A DNA stretch of 64,000 bases from positions 310,001 through 374,000 of the forward strand of contig NZ_JAKGBI010000001.1 in assembly GCF_021530565.1 (NCBI RefSeq). The letters are read 5' to 3'. Origin of the DNA: Pseudoalteromonas sp. SMS1. GTDB lineage: Bacteria > Pseudomonadota > Gammaproteobacteria > Enterobacterales > Alteromonadaceae. The stretch's first letter is position 1; every line of letters starts with the position of its first letter. Under the pieces are notes generated by a model. It was given only the letters and a program-made list of their open reading frames with translations, had not been told where the DNA came from and did not search any database. Positions 53,127 to 63,299 of the stretch are shown here, piece after piece. Both the position numbers and the translations under genes were made by a program.

Positions 53127-55376
53127 CTAAGCTTCAGCAAAAGATAGGTATCTAGAAAGCGCATTAACGAGGCTTTCTAATTGAATAGGTTTAGTTATGT
53201 AATCGTCCATGCCCGCTTGAATACAGGCTTCTTTGTCACCTTTCATCGCATTGGCAGTCAATGCTAAGATTGGCACTTCTAAATAGGCATCTCCGGCCTC
53301 ACCTTTTCTGATTCGTTTTGTTGCTTCAAACCCATCCATCTCAGGCATTTGGCAATCCATAAGCACGAGCTCAAATCCCTGCTCAGCTGCGTTATCAGTC
53401 AGCAACTTTATTGCTTCTCTGCCATTGCCTGCCAGCTCTGCCCGCAGGCCAAGCGAATCGAGCATTTTTTTGGCGACCAACTGGTTAACAGGGTTATCCT
53501 CAACCAACAGTACACTTTGCCCCGCAAACTTGTGGTCTTCAACCGTGCGTTCACTTGTTCTACCTTGAAGTACGCTTTGGCGCATTTCAATAAACTTTTC
53601 AATATCATGCTGGGTAAATGGTTTTGTATATTTGCCTAAGTATCCACGGTTTTTAAAGTATTCACTATTTTCTTTATCATGGAGCATAGTCAAGATAATG
53701 GCTTGTGTACCAGGTTGTACTTGCCATTTTTTAAACCAATTATCTGTTTTCCTGCCATTGATGTTTCGGCTCACCACGATAAGATCCACGTCATTTTCAA
53801 AAAGATGTGTTTGGGCATTTCTGAAGCTGTCCTTGATATCCACTTGAGTCGAATAACGCTCAAACAAATTTTTAAGTGCCCGAGCAGAGGCATCATGGCT
53901 CTCAACAATTAAAGTACATCTGAATATCGTATGTATCGATTGCCCCTGACAGCTGCCATTACCCAATAACATATCAAATCCAAATGTACTTCCGATACCC
54001 AACTCACTCTTAAGTGATACTTTCCCACCCATTAGCATTGATAACGTTTTAACAATCGCGAGTCCCAAACCTGTTCCTCCAAATCGTCGTGTGGTTGTTG
54101 CATCAACCTGTGAGAACGAGTCAAACAACTTTGCTTGCTTATCTTCTTCAATACCAATACCGGTGTCTCGTACCTCGCCTATTAATCGAACTTTGTCCGC
54201 CTCTGCAATGGTAGAAATAGAAACCACAACCTCTCCGCTTTGAGTAAATTTCAATGCGTTACCGACCAAATTACCAAGTACTTGTTTAAACCTAATAGGA
54301 TCCCCGATGACCTTGCGAGTTTGAACGGCATGGGTTTCTAGTAATAACTCAAGCTGCTTTTCATGTGCAGCATGTGCATGTGTTTTAACGAGCGCAGTAC
54401 TTTGCTCAATAACATCAAATGCCACTTTTTCAATCTCTAGCCTACCAGCCTCTATCTTTGAAAAGTCTAGAATATCGTTAATCACAACCATCAAAGCATC
54501 CGCACTCGACTTGGCTGTGAGTACGTAATTGAGCTGTACCTCTGTCAGGCCCTCTTTTTCGACCAAATCAAGCATGCCAATCACCCCATTCATAGGGGTC
54601 CGGATCTCATGGCTCATATTGGCTAAAAACTCAGATTTATGACGTGACGCTTCTTCGGCTTTTTTCTTCGCAATGCCAAGTTCATAATTAGAATTGAGTA
54701 AGGCTTGTCTCGCTTGTTTATTGGCAAAATTGTGCAATTCACCAACCATAATCGCGAACCCAAAGTTGAATATCAATTGCGCAACCATAATGGTTATAAA
54801 GAACAGCTGAATATAAATGCTTGTATCGTTTAAAATACTCGACGCATTTTGGCTGATGGGCGCACTGATTCTGAATATGCCAGCTGTGTTAAGACAGCCA
54901 AGCCCAAGCACCACCAATGCACCAGACACCTCAAAGCGGTTTCTGCGGTGTTCAACTAAAATAGATACTATCCAAACAGAGGTTAGAAAAATCGTCAGAA
55001 CGGCCAGTTTTAATCGCGAAGCGTAAGACTCATCTACATACGTAAAGTAAGAGAGCAAAAGTACAAAAATGCCCAAGTAAAACGCCAAAATACGCAGTGG
55101 CGGTCGCCTATTAACCGCATGATACAATCCTACCAGCATCATAATCAGCGAAAGCTGCCCGCAAAAATTAGAGGCAATATGTTTAAAGAAGTAAGGTATG
55201 GCGTTTTGTGCTGCAAACAATCCGAAGTTTATCACCAGCAACCAAGGTCCAACTGCCCAGTACGCCGTCGCTTTAATATCTCGATTGGCCATCCATAAAA
55301 AAGTTAATGCAGTTGCAGATGCGACAATGCCTATCGCACACATGAGTAGTATTGTCTGAGTAGATAAAACGAGCAT
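53127..55376 (-). CDS. Hybrid sensor histidine kinase with pseudo-receiver and receiver
   Basis: From ATG 55376 (AAGG 5 bases upstream; an in-frame GTG lies two codons earlier), 749 residues. Seven or so transmembrane helices fill residues 1-220 with no large periplasmic domain. HisKA has phospho-His near 254 ([15 protein letters not shown]), the ATP domain DTGIGIEED and [13 protein letters not shown]. Next comes a receiver-like domain whose phosphoacceptor region reads [12 protein letters not shown], Ser where Asp is required, so it is a pseudo-receiver. A normal C-terminal receiver follows (LVEDNPVNQ; Asp near 672 in [14 protein letters not shown]). The signal is unknown; the membrane helices themselves may sense it. 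Confidence 0.9.
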   Translation of the reverse strand: MLVLSTQTILLMCAIGIVASATALTFLWMANRDIKATAYWAVGPWLLVINFGLFAAQNAIPYFFKHIASNFCGQLSLIMMLVGLYHAVNRRPPLRILAFYLGIFVLLLSYFTYVDESYASRLKLAVLTIFLTSVWIVSILVEHRRNRFEVSGALVVLGLGCLNTAGIFRISAPISQNASSILNDTSIYIQLFFITIMVAQLIFNFGFAIMVGELHNFANKQARQALLNSNYELGIAKKKAEEASRHKSEFLANMSHEIRTPMNGVIGMLDLVEKEGLTEVQLNYVLTAKSSADALMVVINDILDFSKIEAGRLEIEKVAFDVIEQSTALVKTHAHAAHEKQLELLLETHAVQTRKVIGDPIRFKQVLGNLVGNALKFTQSGEVVVSISTIAEADKVRLIGEVRDTGIGIEEDKQAKLFDSFSQVDATTTRRFGGTGLGLAIVKTLSMLMGGKVSLKSELGIGSTFGFDMLLGNGSCQGQSIHTIFRCTLIVESHDASARALKNLFERYSTQVDIKDSFRNAQTHLFENDVDLIVVSRNINGRKTDNWFKKWQVQPGTQAIILTMLHDKENSEYFKNRGYLGKYTKPFTQHDIEKFIEMRQSVLQGRTSERTVEDHKFAGQSVLLVEDNPVNQLVAKKMLDSLGLRAELAGNGREAIKLLTDNAAEQGFELVLMDCQMPEMDGFEATKRIRKGEAGDAYLEVPILALTANAMKGDKEACIQAGMDDYITKPIQLESLVNALSRYLSFAEA

Positions 55377-55686
55377 CCCCACCTTCTTGTTAAAGTTATT
55401 GCAAACCTACGGATTGCCTTACTAAAAAGTAGGAGACAGGTGCTTTAAAGTAAAGCGAACACGCCCTCTGCTTGAGTTAAAATAAATGGCCTTTGGTGTC
55501 CTACAACCAAGTATTTTCAACGCGATGACACCCAATGTTTTGGCGTCATTAAGCTCCATAACAAGACAAGACCTCCCTTCAAAACTGCATAATTTTTGGG
55601 TTAAAAAGCCCAAAACAAGATATGTTTGTGCGCATTCGTCATTTCCACACTATGCTAGTCTAAAAAGTATCTGAATCATCAAAACT
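55377..55686. other. 310-base region before the BLUF gene
   Basis: Divergent region between the hybrid kinase and the BLUF gene. A 45-codon minus-strand frame (55422-55559) ends in an Arg-rich sequence (SSRGRVRFTLKHLSPTF) with GGGAGG 12 bases before its ATG; the spacing is long and I do not count it as a gene. Confidence 0.35.
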
Positions 55687-56118
55687 ATGGATCTGATTGA
55701 GCTTATTTATATCAGTACAGTAGCAACCCCTTTGAGCGACGACGACTTAGAGATGTTACGTAGCCAGTGCGCTGCGGCAAACCAATTGCAGGGGATCTCG
55801 GGTATGTTGCTGTATGACAGACATCACTTTATGCAAGTTATCGAAGGTGATAAATCAAAAGTAGAACAACTTTTTGAGCGGATAAAAAGCGATAAACGAC
55901 ATACGGAGGTGTCAGCTTTAATCTGCAATCCTATCGAAAAACGAAACTTTAGACGCTGGGCCATGGGTTTAATTGATTTAGAGAAACATGAAGCTTATCG
56001 AAAAGTACGCAAAAATAGGCCTCACAGACGCTTGCCACTGAGCTATAAGCTGCTGAAATCATTTCGCAATCATGAGTTTGAGATAGAAGAACATATAGAT
56101 AAATCATTTGGCAGTTAG
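55687..56118 (+). CDS. BLUF-domain blue-light photoreceptor
   Basis: A 143-residue single-domain flavin photoreceptor. Key residues have exactly AppA spacing: Tyr8 (LIYIS), Asn32 (ANQLQGISG), Gln50 (HFMQVIEG), Trp91 and Met93 (RRWAMGL), against Tyr21, Asn45, Gln63, Trp104 and Met106. The C-terminal 45 residues are basic (KVRKNRPHRRLPLSYKLL) and probably form the output helices. No effector domain is attached. The next gene, 102 bases on in the same direction, is an EAL protein, so light may control c-di-GMP breakdown through contact between the two. Confidence 0.92.
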   Translation: MDLIELIYISTVATPLSDDDLEMLRSQCAAANQLQGISGMLLYDRHHFMQVIEGDKSKVEQLFERIKSDKRHTEVSALICNPIEKRNFRRWAMGLIDLEKHEAYRKVRKNRPHRRLPLSYKLLKSFRNHEFEIEEHIDKSFGS

Positions 56119-56220
56119 ATTTATCAACTTCTCGCCAAACAACACGTGCGTATATTGCGCTTAGCGCATCCAACCCAAGACAAAAAGTTGATTTAGTGTA
56201 ATGTCCTGTAATGTAAAAAC

Positions 56221-57717
56221 ATGAATTGTGGAGGAAAAACACATATTTCATCCACTTTTGTGGTTTCTAATCTAAAACGTACATTTCTCAACTATTCTTC
56301 TTTTATGAACAATATTTATTTAAGCATTGCAATCGTCGTTGCAGCGGTGAGTATCATCGCACTGATAAGGACCAATCAATTACGTAAAAAGGATTTGAAG
56401 GTCTTAAAAGAAATCAAAAAAGCCAAAGATGCACTGAGCAAGTCTATTCTTTACCATGGCAAAAGCGACATACCTAACTATATGTTTTTTATGCAACGTT
56501 TGCTGAAGGTAGAACGTAAGTTTTCGAGATTTCATGTTTCGCTCATTAAACTCGGTAAAACCCCGGTGTTTGATTCTATTGAAGGAAACCTCGAATCACT
56601 TTCCGAGCTTTTCAGAGACATCAGTAAGTCTTGCCAGCCTTACGCATTGGCACTACATGACTCTGATTATTTAGTTATGGCATTTGTAACCCATGATACC
56701 GATTCCAATCAACAAGACGCACAAGCTAAACAAATCGAGATTTTAGATAAATTACCTAAGCAAGTGTGGGTAAATAACACCCAAGTGCCTATTGATTATG
56801 CAATTTCATCGATGAGCTTAACGGGTCAATCGTCTTTATACGGCATTGATAAAGTGCAACGTCGACTCACCTTTTCAATGAAATACGCGTTGGAGTCTGA
56901 CAATGGTGCTTTTGTACATAATGAAAAACTATACCAAGCAGAAATGTACAGAAAGCATGTCCTACTCAAATTGATGAACAGCATCTCATTCAACCCTGAT
57001 GATTTCTATCTTGTGTTTCAGCCAATTTTTAAGACGTCAAACCTCGAAAGCCCAAAACGTTACGAGGCATTGGTGAGGTGGAGAAATACTAAAAATTTGG
57101 GTCCTAAAATGTTTATGCCTATGATCCAAGACAAGCCAGAACTGCAAAGTGAACTCACTAAAATTGTGGTCAACCAAGTCTACTCAATGCTGAAGATTAA
57201 GCTTGATGCACAAGAAAAACTCAAACCTATACACCTAAACATTTCGGTTGCAATGTTAGAAAATGAACAGCTATTGGATTACTTGAAAAAGGTCATTAGA
57301 GATACCCCATCGATCGCAGCCTTTATTACCTTTGAGCTGACAGAAGGCAGTGAGTTGAGTGTCAGTGACAATGCACACAATACACTTAGAAAGATGTCAA
57401 ACCTTGGGTTTAGTTTCGCTGTTGATGACTTTGGTCAGAGTGATGCAGATCTCAGTGTGTTGAATAGCAAATATTTTAACTCGGTGAAGATAGACAAAGC
57501 GTATATTTCTGAGGTGCAAAGTAAATCAGATCAAGCCCCTAAACTGGATGCTATTGTGCAAGTTGCTAGAGAAAACAAAAAAACGGTGATTGTAGAAGGT
57601 GTCGAAAACCGGTACCAATACGAATATATAAAACGGTTCCCCAATATTTACATTCAAGGTTATTATGCATCGGTGCCATTAACAATGAATGAGTTTCTGT
57701 CTAACGAGGCAGCCTAA
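56221..57717 (+). CDS. Membrane-anchored EAL-domain protein (c-di-GMP phosphodiesterase)
   Basis: Up to 498 residues. A transmembrane helix (about 32-48) precedes a diverged GGDEF-like region (about 80-245, without the GGDEF motif) and an EAL domain. Catalytic and metal residues appear kept: EALVRW, HLNISV, FELTEGS, DDFGQSDADL, VKIDKAYI, VIVEGVEN and QGYYASVPL. It should hydrolyse c-di-GMP at the membrane. The start is uncertain: ATG 56221 and ATG 56305 (MNNIYLSIAIVV) both lack a good ribosome-binding site; a GGAGG at 56231 falls between them. Codirectional with the BLUF gene. Confidence 0.85.
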   Translation: MNCGGKTHISSTFVVSNLKRTFLNYSSFMNNIYLSIAIVVAAVSIIALIRTNQLRKKDLKVLKEIKKAKDALSKSILYHGKSDIPNYMFFMQRLLKVERKFSRFHVSLIKLGKTPVFDSIEGNLESLSELFRDISKSCQPYALALHDSDYLVMAFVTHDTDSNQQDAQAKQIEILDKLPKQVWVNNTQVPIDYAISSMSLTGQSSLYGIDKVQRRLTFSMKYALESDNGAFVHNEKLYQAEMYRKHVLLKLMNSISFNPDDFYLVFQPIFKTSNLESPKRYEALVRWRNTKNLGPKMFMPMIQDKPELQSELTKIVVNQVYSMLKIKLDAQEKLKPIHLNISVAMLENEQLLDYLKKVIRDTPSIAAFITFELTEGSELSVSDNAHNTLRKMSNLGFSFAVDDFGQSDADLSVLNSKYFNSVKIDKAYISEVQSKSDQAPKLDAIVQVARENKKTVIVEGVENRYQYEYIKRFPNIYIQGYYASVPLTMNEFLSNEAA

Positions 57718-57727
57718 CGATGACTTT

Positions 57728-57751
57728 TCCCGCATGCACCTGTGTGCGGGA
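57728..57751. terminator. Hairpin between the EAL gene and the UPF0149-like gene
   Basis: TCCCGCA and TGCGGGA form a 7-bp G/C-rich stem with a 10-base loop, 11 bases past the EAL stop and between converging genes. Confidence 0.6.
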
Positions 57752-57787
57752 TTGTACTCCTACCACTGACCAGCTCTACTCACATAC

Positions 57788-58996
57788 TTAACCTTTCGCT
57801 TTAAGCCAAAAAAGCCCGCCGTTTACTGAGCACCATGCTTTTTTTCCGCCTCTATTAATATATTCATTAACAGAATCTGAGCTTAACTCACAGTGCTGAT
57901 TCTTATCCTCGCTCGAAGGGTCATATAGCATCTCAATCGCAGGATAGGTTGATTTCAACTCCTTTTTTAGTAGTCTGGTATTTTTAGTATCCCCTTCTTT
58001 TGCATAAGCCAATAGAGTACGTGTTGCTAAATCACCAAAACTTCCTTCACTTTTCGTCGACAGTAAATGGTCCAAAGAATGCCAGCATTTTTGTTTGATA
58101 TAGCAATTATATAGTTGGTAACGATTTTTATAGGTATCACTCAAGGTCAGGGGTAACAGTGCTTCAAGTTCGTCAGTAGCTCCTTTAATGTCACCTAAAT
58201 CAAATTGGATTTGTGCTTTTCTACTTCTCAAAATCAAGTATGGCTGGGCTTCGTATAATTTATCGAACGCCATTTGATGACGTTGTTTAAAATTTTCGGT
58301 GATCAACTCTCGTTCGATCACTAAAATCAAATCGTTTATCAGTGATAAAGTCGATTCATCATTTCTATTTAGGAGCCCCTGTAGATGGTCCTCAGCTTTG
58401 CCACGATCAAACTCACCATCCATTACCTCATTCTGAGCTGACTCGATACATTGTTTTGAGAAGCGCATTTCATATATCGTGTTATTAATAAGAGACAATA
58501 AAGCGCGTTTTGCCTGCATTGCTTGTTGACCAAAGCTGTGCCCTTCACGCCCAAATGTCTCTCTTGCATTGATGTAACTGCTAAACCCCTTTAAAGTCTC
58601 AGACAACCAGTCCAGAGATTGAAGTTGCACTTGATTTAAAGCACTTCGGTCAATAAAACTGAGGGCTTCAAGCATACCTTTACAGTAGCTAGGTAACGGC
58701 ATATTGTCTTGCAGGGCAACGTGAATTTCTGTTTTCGGTAGCGTACATCGACTAGGTAACTTGAGCGTATTGGACATGATGTTGTCCATACAAATGTGGT
58801 AAAAGTCCATCAAAGATTTAAGCTGAACTTCTTGCCCAAGAGAGATATCACCAAACAGTTTTGTTATCCATAACCTCGGTAATACTGTTTGAGGTGTAAT
58901 ACCTAGTCCGACAATATAACCTTCAATGAAAAAAATATTAGGTTGGAGCTCTGACTGAAAGGAGAGCTTTTTTATGATTTTTCTTATGCTCCGCAA
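57788..58996 (-). CDS. UPF0149/YecA-like protein with helical-repeat C-terminus
   Basis: A 402-residue cytoplasmic protein. Residues about 20-55 (FFIEGYIVGLGITPQ...LPRLWITKLFGD) recall the opening of the UPF0149/YecA family (ldGyltAlxigPxxxxPxxWlp). The middle, RREGHSFGQQAMQAKRALLSL-type helices, is all-alpha, and residues 245-345 look like TPR-type repeats (AQIQFDLGDIKGATDELEALL). The end is Cys-rich (HCELS, AWCSVNGG). The C-terminal SEC-C zinc motif common in YecA proteins is absent. Function unknown; assignment tentative. Confidence 0.55.
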   Translation of the reverse strand: MRSIRKIIKKLSFQSELQPNIFFIEGYIVGLGITPQTVLPRLWITKLFGDISLGQEVQLKSLMDFYHICMDNIMSNTLKLPSRCTLPKTEIHVALQDNMPLPSYCKGMLEALSFIDRSALNQVQLQSLDWLSETLKGFSSYINARETFGREGHSFGQQAMQAKRALLSLINNTIYEMRFSKQCIESAQNEVMDGEFDRGKAEDHLQGLLNRNDESTLSLINDLILVIERELITENFKQRHQMAFDKLYEAQPYLILRSRKAQIQFDLGDIKGATDELEALLPLTLSDTYKNRYQLYNCYIKQKCWHSLDHLLSTKSEGSFGDLATRTLLAYAKEGDTKNTRLLKKELKSTYPAIEMLYDPSSEDKNQHCELSSDSVNEYINRGGKKAWCSVNGGLFWLKAKG

Positions 58997-59529
58997 CCGT
59001 AATAATCACTCTATTCTATGTATATATTAATAGCATACATGATTCACACTGGCATTTACATAGCAAAACTGCCAGCTTGATTTATTTAAACCTCAGTCAA
59101 TAAAAAACTATAAACATAAAACCAATTGTCAAAAACTGATTTTTATTTAAAAAAACAAACTTTATTTCTCATAGTAAAATTAAAAAATTTAGATATCATT
59201 AACTTATGCTCAGACCCCGGTTTCCGTAGCACTCAACACAGCGTCGTTGTGCCATCTCTATCAGACATGCTCGCTCTGAGTAAAAAGCAAAAAAACATCT
59301 CGTTACCACGAAAGCTAAAAGAAAATAAAAACCACTGGGCAATTTTTGCCAACACTCAGATAGGCCGTTAGTCAATTAATCAAAATTCCACTAATTGAAA
59401 TAATAGAACAACAAAGCAGTAAAAGTTAATATATTAATTATAATAAATAACCTTAAATAACAATAAAAAACTGAACCCTATGCGGTTATTCACGACCTCG
59501 CGTTTATTTACCACAATGAAAAAAAGTGA
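58997..59529. other. 533-base AT-rich intergenic region
   Basis: Mostly A/T-rich with long A runs. Between about 59200 and 59370 base composition becomes more balanced and one plus-strand frame stays open (59126-59371, containing SDPGFRSTQHSVVVPSLSDM), but it has no ribosome-binding site and no known motif; it may be a gene fragment. Confidence 0.4.
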
Positions 59530-61488
59530 TTATTTTTCATACTCTGCAATAACGTCACTGTCACTTAATTCGCTCCTGGCCTTTATGTGGCCACTTGAAG
59601 CTGCGGCTTTTAGCCACTTAGTTGCTTCTGGCGTGAGCTGATTGCTATTTTGCTTTTTGAGTAGCATCGCGAGTTGGTACATCCCTTCAGGTAATTGATC
59701 GTCGGCGGCCCGCTGTAGCCATTTAAATGCTTCTTGCTGGGCAGCGCCATCCGCATTTTGACTGGCATAATACTCCCCAAGCAATATGTAACTTTCTGAG
59801 TGATTTTGTTTTGCTGCTCTTAGCAACCACACCAACCCCTTAGAGTATTGGTTCAATGCTAAATTTAATGCCCCAAGATTATGCATCGCATCAGGCAACC
59901 CTAATTCAGCAGAGCGCTTGAAGTAATTGAGCGCGCGTTCATTATCGACTGCGACTTTCAGTCCGTCACGATAAATAATACCTAACTTATTAAGGGCAAT
60001 GTCATCCTCTTGCTGAGCGGCTTGTAGGTAGTACGTTTGCGCTTTTTCTAAATCAATTTGTTCACCAAAGTCTCCGTCTTGATATATCGCACCTAACTCT
60101 CGGTGAGCCAGTGCCACCCCTCTGTGAGCAAGAGAAATAAGTAAGGTGATAATCGGCAGATCTTGTTCCTGCCGAACCCTCATGTAATGCGTTAACTTTT
60201 CAGCGCATACTCCTTGTCCCTGCTTTGCGCCTTCAAAGTAGTAAGACTTAGCTTGTCGCCAGTCTTGATCGATCACGATGTCCGCCGCATAGCAGTAAGC
60301 CTTCGCGTAGCCCAATTTTGCAGACTTGATATAATATTCAAGGGCGAGCTGCGTATCTTGCTCTGTGCCTTCACCCTGTTTCAATGCATTGCCTAAATGA
60401 AACGCTGAGAAAGCATTGCCAAGAGCCGCGGCTTCCTTAAACAAACTCATTGCTTTCTCTTTATTTTGCTTTACGCCTTGCCCTGTCTGGTACAAGCCTC
60501 CTAAATGATGCATCGACTGTGCATCTTTGCGTAAAACACCAACTTGATAGTGCCCAATGGCTTGCTCAAAATTTTGCGCCACGCCCTTACCCAACTCGTA
60601 AAGCCGCCCTAAATTGCCAAAGCTTGATGGGTTTCCAAGTTCAGCCGCTTGTTCAAAATAACTTTTAGCGACCACAAAATCAGGGTCTACGCCTTGCCCT
60701 TGTTCAAACATCTTTCCTCGATTATTCACTGCTTCAGCAGATCCAGCCAACGCCGCTTTTCGATACCACCGATGTGCTAACGCATAGTTATCAGTAATTT
60801 TGTGATGCAAATGGCCAAGCTCAAACGCACATAACTTGTAACCTTGCAGATAGCTGATTTCAAAATATTCAGCAGCTTTTGGTATGTCTCTTAACGTCCC
60901 TGATTCTTGATACACTCGACCCAACCCACACAATGCTTTGGTTTCACCAAAATAAGCAGCATTAGCAAGTAGCTGCTTAGCAGTTTCGTACCCTTTGTCC
61001 GTGCGCCAATATTCAAGGAAAATATACCCTAACTCAGTCGCCGCAGCTGGCTCACCTAGGTCGACGGCTTGGGCATACAACGCCATTGATTTTTTGAGAT
61101 CCATCTTTAGGCCGTAGCCACCGTATCGATACCATTTAGCAAGGTATGTGATTGCAGGTACATGTTCGTTTTCGACAGCTTTTAACACCCACTCCAATGC
61201 AGTGCCATCCACATACTCTCTGCCGTGACCCGATAATAATCGCTTGGCAATTGCCAGTTGCGCTGGCCCATATTGATGATCGGCCAGCTCAATTAATAAC
61301 GCAAACTCATAATGAAAATTTTTGAGACGATGGGCTTCTTTGGAGAGCAAAAAATGACTTTGAGCGACCAATGCACGACTCGGTATTTTATCTGGCTCGA
61401 TAAATAAGTAAGCCTGATTAACCGGTTTAGAAGTGGCGTTACACCCAGCAAGAAGCGCAACACAGAGAACAACAGCTAACAATTTCAT
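59530..61488 (-). CDS. Sel1-repeat lipoprotein
   Basis: From ATG 61488 (MKLLAVVLCVALLAGCNA, lipobox LLAGC) 652 residues. The body is a run of Sel1-like repeats, 36-38 residues each, with landmarks such as AMALYAQAVDLGEPAAATELG-like and AVNNRGKMFEQGQGVDPDF; at least a dozen can be counted. The longer frame to 61554 adds a sequence without signal features. Sel1 repeats make solenoids that bind other proteins, often at the envelope. No function can be given. Confidence 0.85.
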   Translation of the reverse strand: MKLLAVVLCVALLAGCNATSKPVNQAYLFIEPDKIPSRALVAQSHFLLSKEAHRLKNFHYEFALLIELADHQYGPAQLAIAKRLLSGHGREYVDGTALEWVLKAVENEHVPAITYLAKWYRYGGYGLKMDLKKSMALYAQAVDLGEPAAATELGYIFLEYWRTDKGYETAKQLLANAAYFGETKALCGLGRVYQESGTLRDIPKAAEYFEISYLQGYKLCAFELGHLHHKITDNYALAHRWYRKAALAGSAEAVNNRGKMFEQGQGVDPDFVVAKSYFEQAAELGNPSSFGNLGRLYELGKGVAQNFEQAIGHYQVGVLRKDAQSMHHLGGLYQTGQGVKQNKEKAMSLFKEAAALGNAFSAFHLGNALKQGEGTEQDTQLALEYYIKSAKLGYAKAYCYAADIVIDQDWRQAKSYYFEGAKQGQGVCAEKLTHYMRVRQEQDLPIITLLISLAHRGVALAHRELGAIYQDGDFGEQIDLEKAQTYYLQAAQQEDDIALNKLGIIYRDGLKVAVDNERALNYFKRSAELGLPDAMHNLGALNLALNQYSKGLVWLLRAAKQNHSESYILLGEYYASQNADGAAQQEAFKWLQRAADDQLPEGMYQLAMLLKKQNSNQLTPEATKWLKAAASSGHIKARSELSDSDVIAEYEK

Positions 61489-61679
61489 ATGAAGTCTAAC
61501 TAGTGCGGAGTAAAATAAAGACTGCCAGTAGCGAAACGCCTCGCAAGTCACCACTCTTAATTCTAGCTAAGACTGTCATAATTGGCAGACCTTTTAAGCA
61601 AATGATAGTACCAATCACACATTTGCAGCCCATGTGAATTTGATTACAATGACATGGCGTTTAATTAATGAGCTAAAAA

Positions 61680-63152
61680 ATGGATTTTAAAACAAAAATC
61701 AATACTAAAAGAGCATATAAAGAGAATAGTAATCTCATCGCCAGTCTCGAAAGTGACCGAGGACGCATTTTAAACTGTGCCGCACTTAGGCGCCTACAAC
61801 AAAAAACACAAGTGTTTCCGCTGGAGAGAAATGCAGCGGTGCGCTCTAGACTGACTCATTCTTTGGAAGTACAACAAAATGGACGCTTTATTGCCAAGTC
61901 CATCATTGATGAATTGCAAAAGACCGAACAAACACAAGTACTTTTCGATCCCCAGGAGGCTGAAGCACTCATCAGTTTGGTAGAAATGGCTTGTATTATG
62001 CACGATATTGGTAACCCAGCTTTCGGACATTTTGGTGAAGCAGCCATTAACGACTGGTTCCGAGGCTATTTCGCGTCTCATCCCGACTATACACACACAT
62101 ATGCAAGCTGTATTGAAAACCGCGATGGTGAACAGGACTTTGCCGCTCGTCTGCTACGTGATTTATGTCAGTTTGAGGGAAATGCACAAGCAATTCGAAT
62201 TGTTCGCACACTGTCAAACCTCAATTTAACCTACTGCCAAACTGCCTCAATATTAAAATACACACGTTGCGGTACAGAAATTAAACCGGCTAAAAGTGCT
62301 AACAATAGCTATTTGCAAAAGAAAGTTGGCTATTTTTATAGTGAGCAAAGTTTTATTGAAGAGTTGTGTGACAAACTCAATATGCATTTGGGCAATCGCC
62401 ATCCTGTTTCATATATCATGGAGGCAGCCGATGATATTGCCTATTGCCTAGCGGACATAGAAGATGCCGTAGAAAAGGGCATACTGAGTATTAAGCAGGT
62501 TATCCATGAACTCAATAATGAGTATGCAACTCAATTGTATGACCTGAAAGTTGACACTCACTCAAACACCGTCGCACTCGCCTGTGAACGCGCATTGAAT
62601 CGCGCCCAGGCCAACCAATCTAACCTCAATGCTGAGTTTTTTATCTACTTGCGTGTCGAGCTTGTGCACCCTCTCGTCAAACATGCAACTAAACGTTTTA
62701 TCGACAATCTTGAAGATATATATCACGGCCATTTTAATGAGGCGCTTTTAGAGGATAAAAGCGAAAAACACGCAATCACAAAAGCGCTGAAACAAGTCGC
62801 ACTTAATCATGTATTTTGCCATTATGAGGTGGAGCAATTAGAACTACAAGGGTACAAAATTACCTCTGGTATTTTAGATGAGTACACACGACTTCTAAAT
62901 TTAACTGCAACCCAATTCAATCAAGTGCTTGAACATAGCCATGATTATCCTATCGAGGTGCGATTGCTAAAACGTATTTCAGGTCAGTTTATCTCCGCAT
63001 ATAACAAAGCCATTCAATCAATGACTGAGGCCGAACAGTCATTGCCAATCTACGAGTTTTACTATCGCTGTCGCCTGATACAAGACTTTATCAGTGGAAT
63101 GACTGACCAATTAGCCTACGATACGTATCGCACATTAATGGTCATTGATTGA
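61680..63152 (+). CDS. dgt: dGTPase (anti-phage-type deoxyguanosine triphosphatase)
   Basis: HD-domain enzyme that splits dGTP into deoxyguanosine and triphosphate. HD motif residues: His60 (RLTHSLEV), His108-Asp109 (CIMHDIGNPAFGHFGE) and a later Asp in MEAADDIAYCLADIED. LESDRGRILNCAALRRLQQKTQVF and FEGNAQAIRIVRTL are family signatures. The 490-residue length matches the Dgt proteins of Vibrio and Pseudoalteromonas, for which lowering dNTP levels during phage infection has been reported. It has no defence-gene neighbours here, so a housekeeping role is equally likely. Confidence 0.92.
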   Translation: MDFKTKINTKRAYKENSNLIASLESDRGRILNCAALRRLQQKTQVFPLERNAAVRSRLTHSLEVQQNGRFIAKSIIDELQKTEQTQVLFDPQEAEALISLVEMACIMHDIGNPAFGHFGEAAINDWFRGYFASHPDYTHTYASCIENRDGEQDFAARLLRDLCQFEGNAQAIRIVRTLSNLNLTYCQTASILKYTRCGTEIKPAKSANNSYLQKKVGYFYSEQSFIEELCDKLNMHLGNRHPVSYIMEAADDIAYCLADIEDAVEKGILSIKQVIHELNNEYATQLYDLKVDTHSNTVALACERALNRAQANQSNLNAEFFIYLRVELVHPLVKHATKRFIDNLEDIYHGHFNEALLEDKSEKHAITKALKQVALNHVFCHYEVEQLELQGYKITSGILDEYTRLLNLTATQFNQVLEHSHDYPIEVRLLKRISGQFISAYNKAIQSMTEAEQSLPIYEFYYRCRLIQDFISGMTDQLAYDTYRTLMVID

Positions 63153-63299
63153 GTGTAACAGCGCACTGCTCCCCCTGCATTGCACTTGCACCATGTTCAC
63201 AGTAAAGTTGAGCAAGTCATATTCGCGAACGGGCCTGAACTATCGCGTTCACCAGTGAATAACTTGATAGCATAGTGACAATAATTAATAAGGATAATT

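Noticed and set aside
55422-55613. 63-codon minus-strand frame before the BLUF gene
   Set aside because: GGGAGG is present but 12 bases from the only internal ATG, too far for confidence; no known motif.
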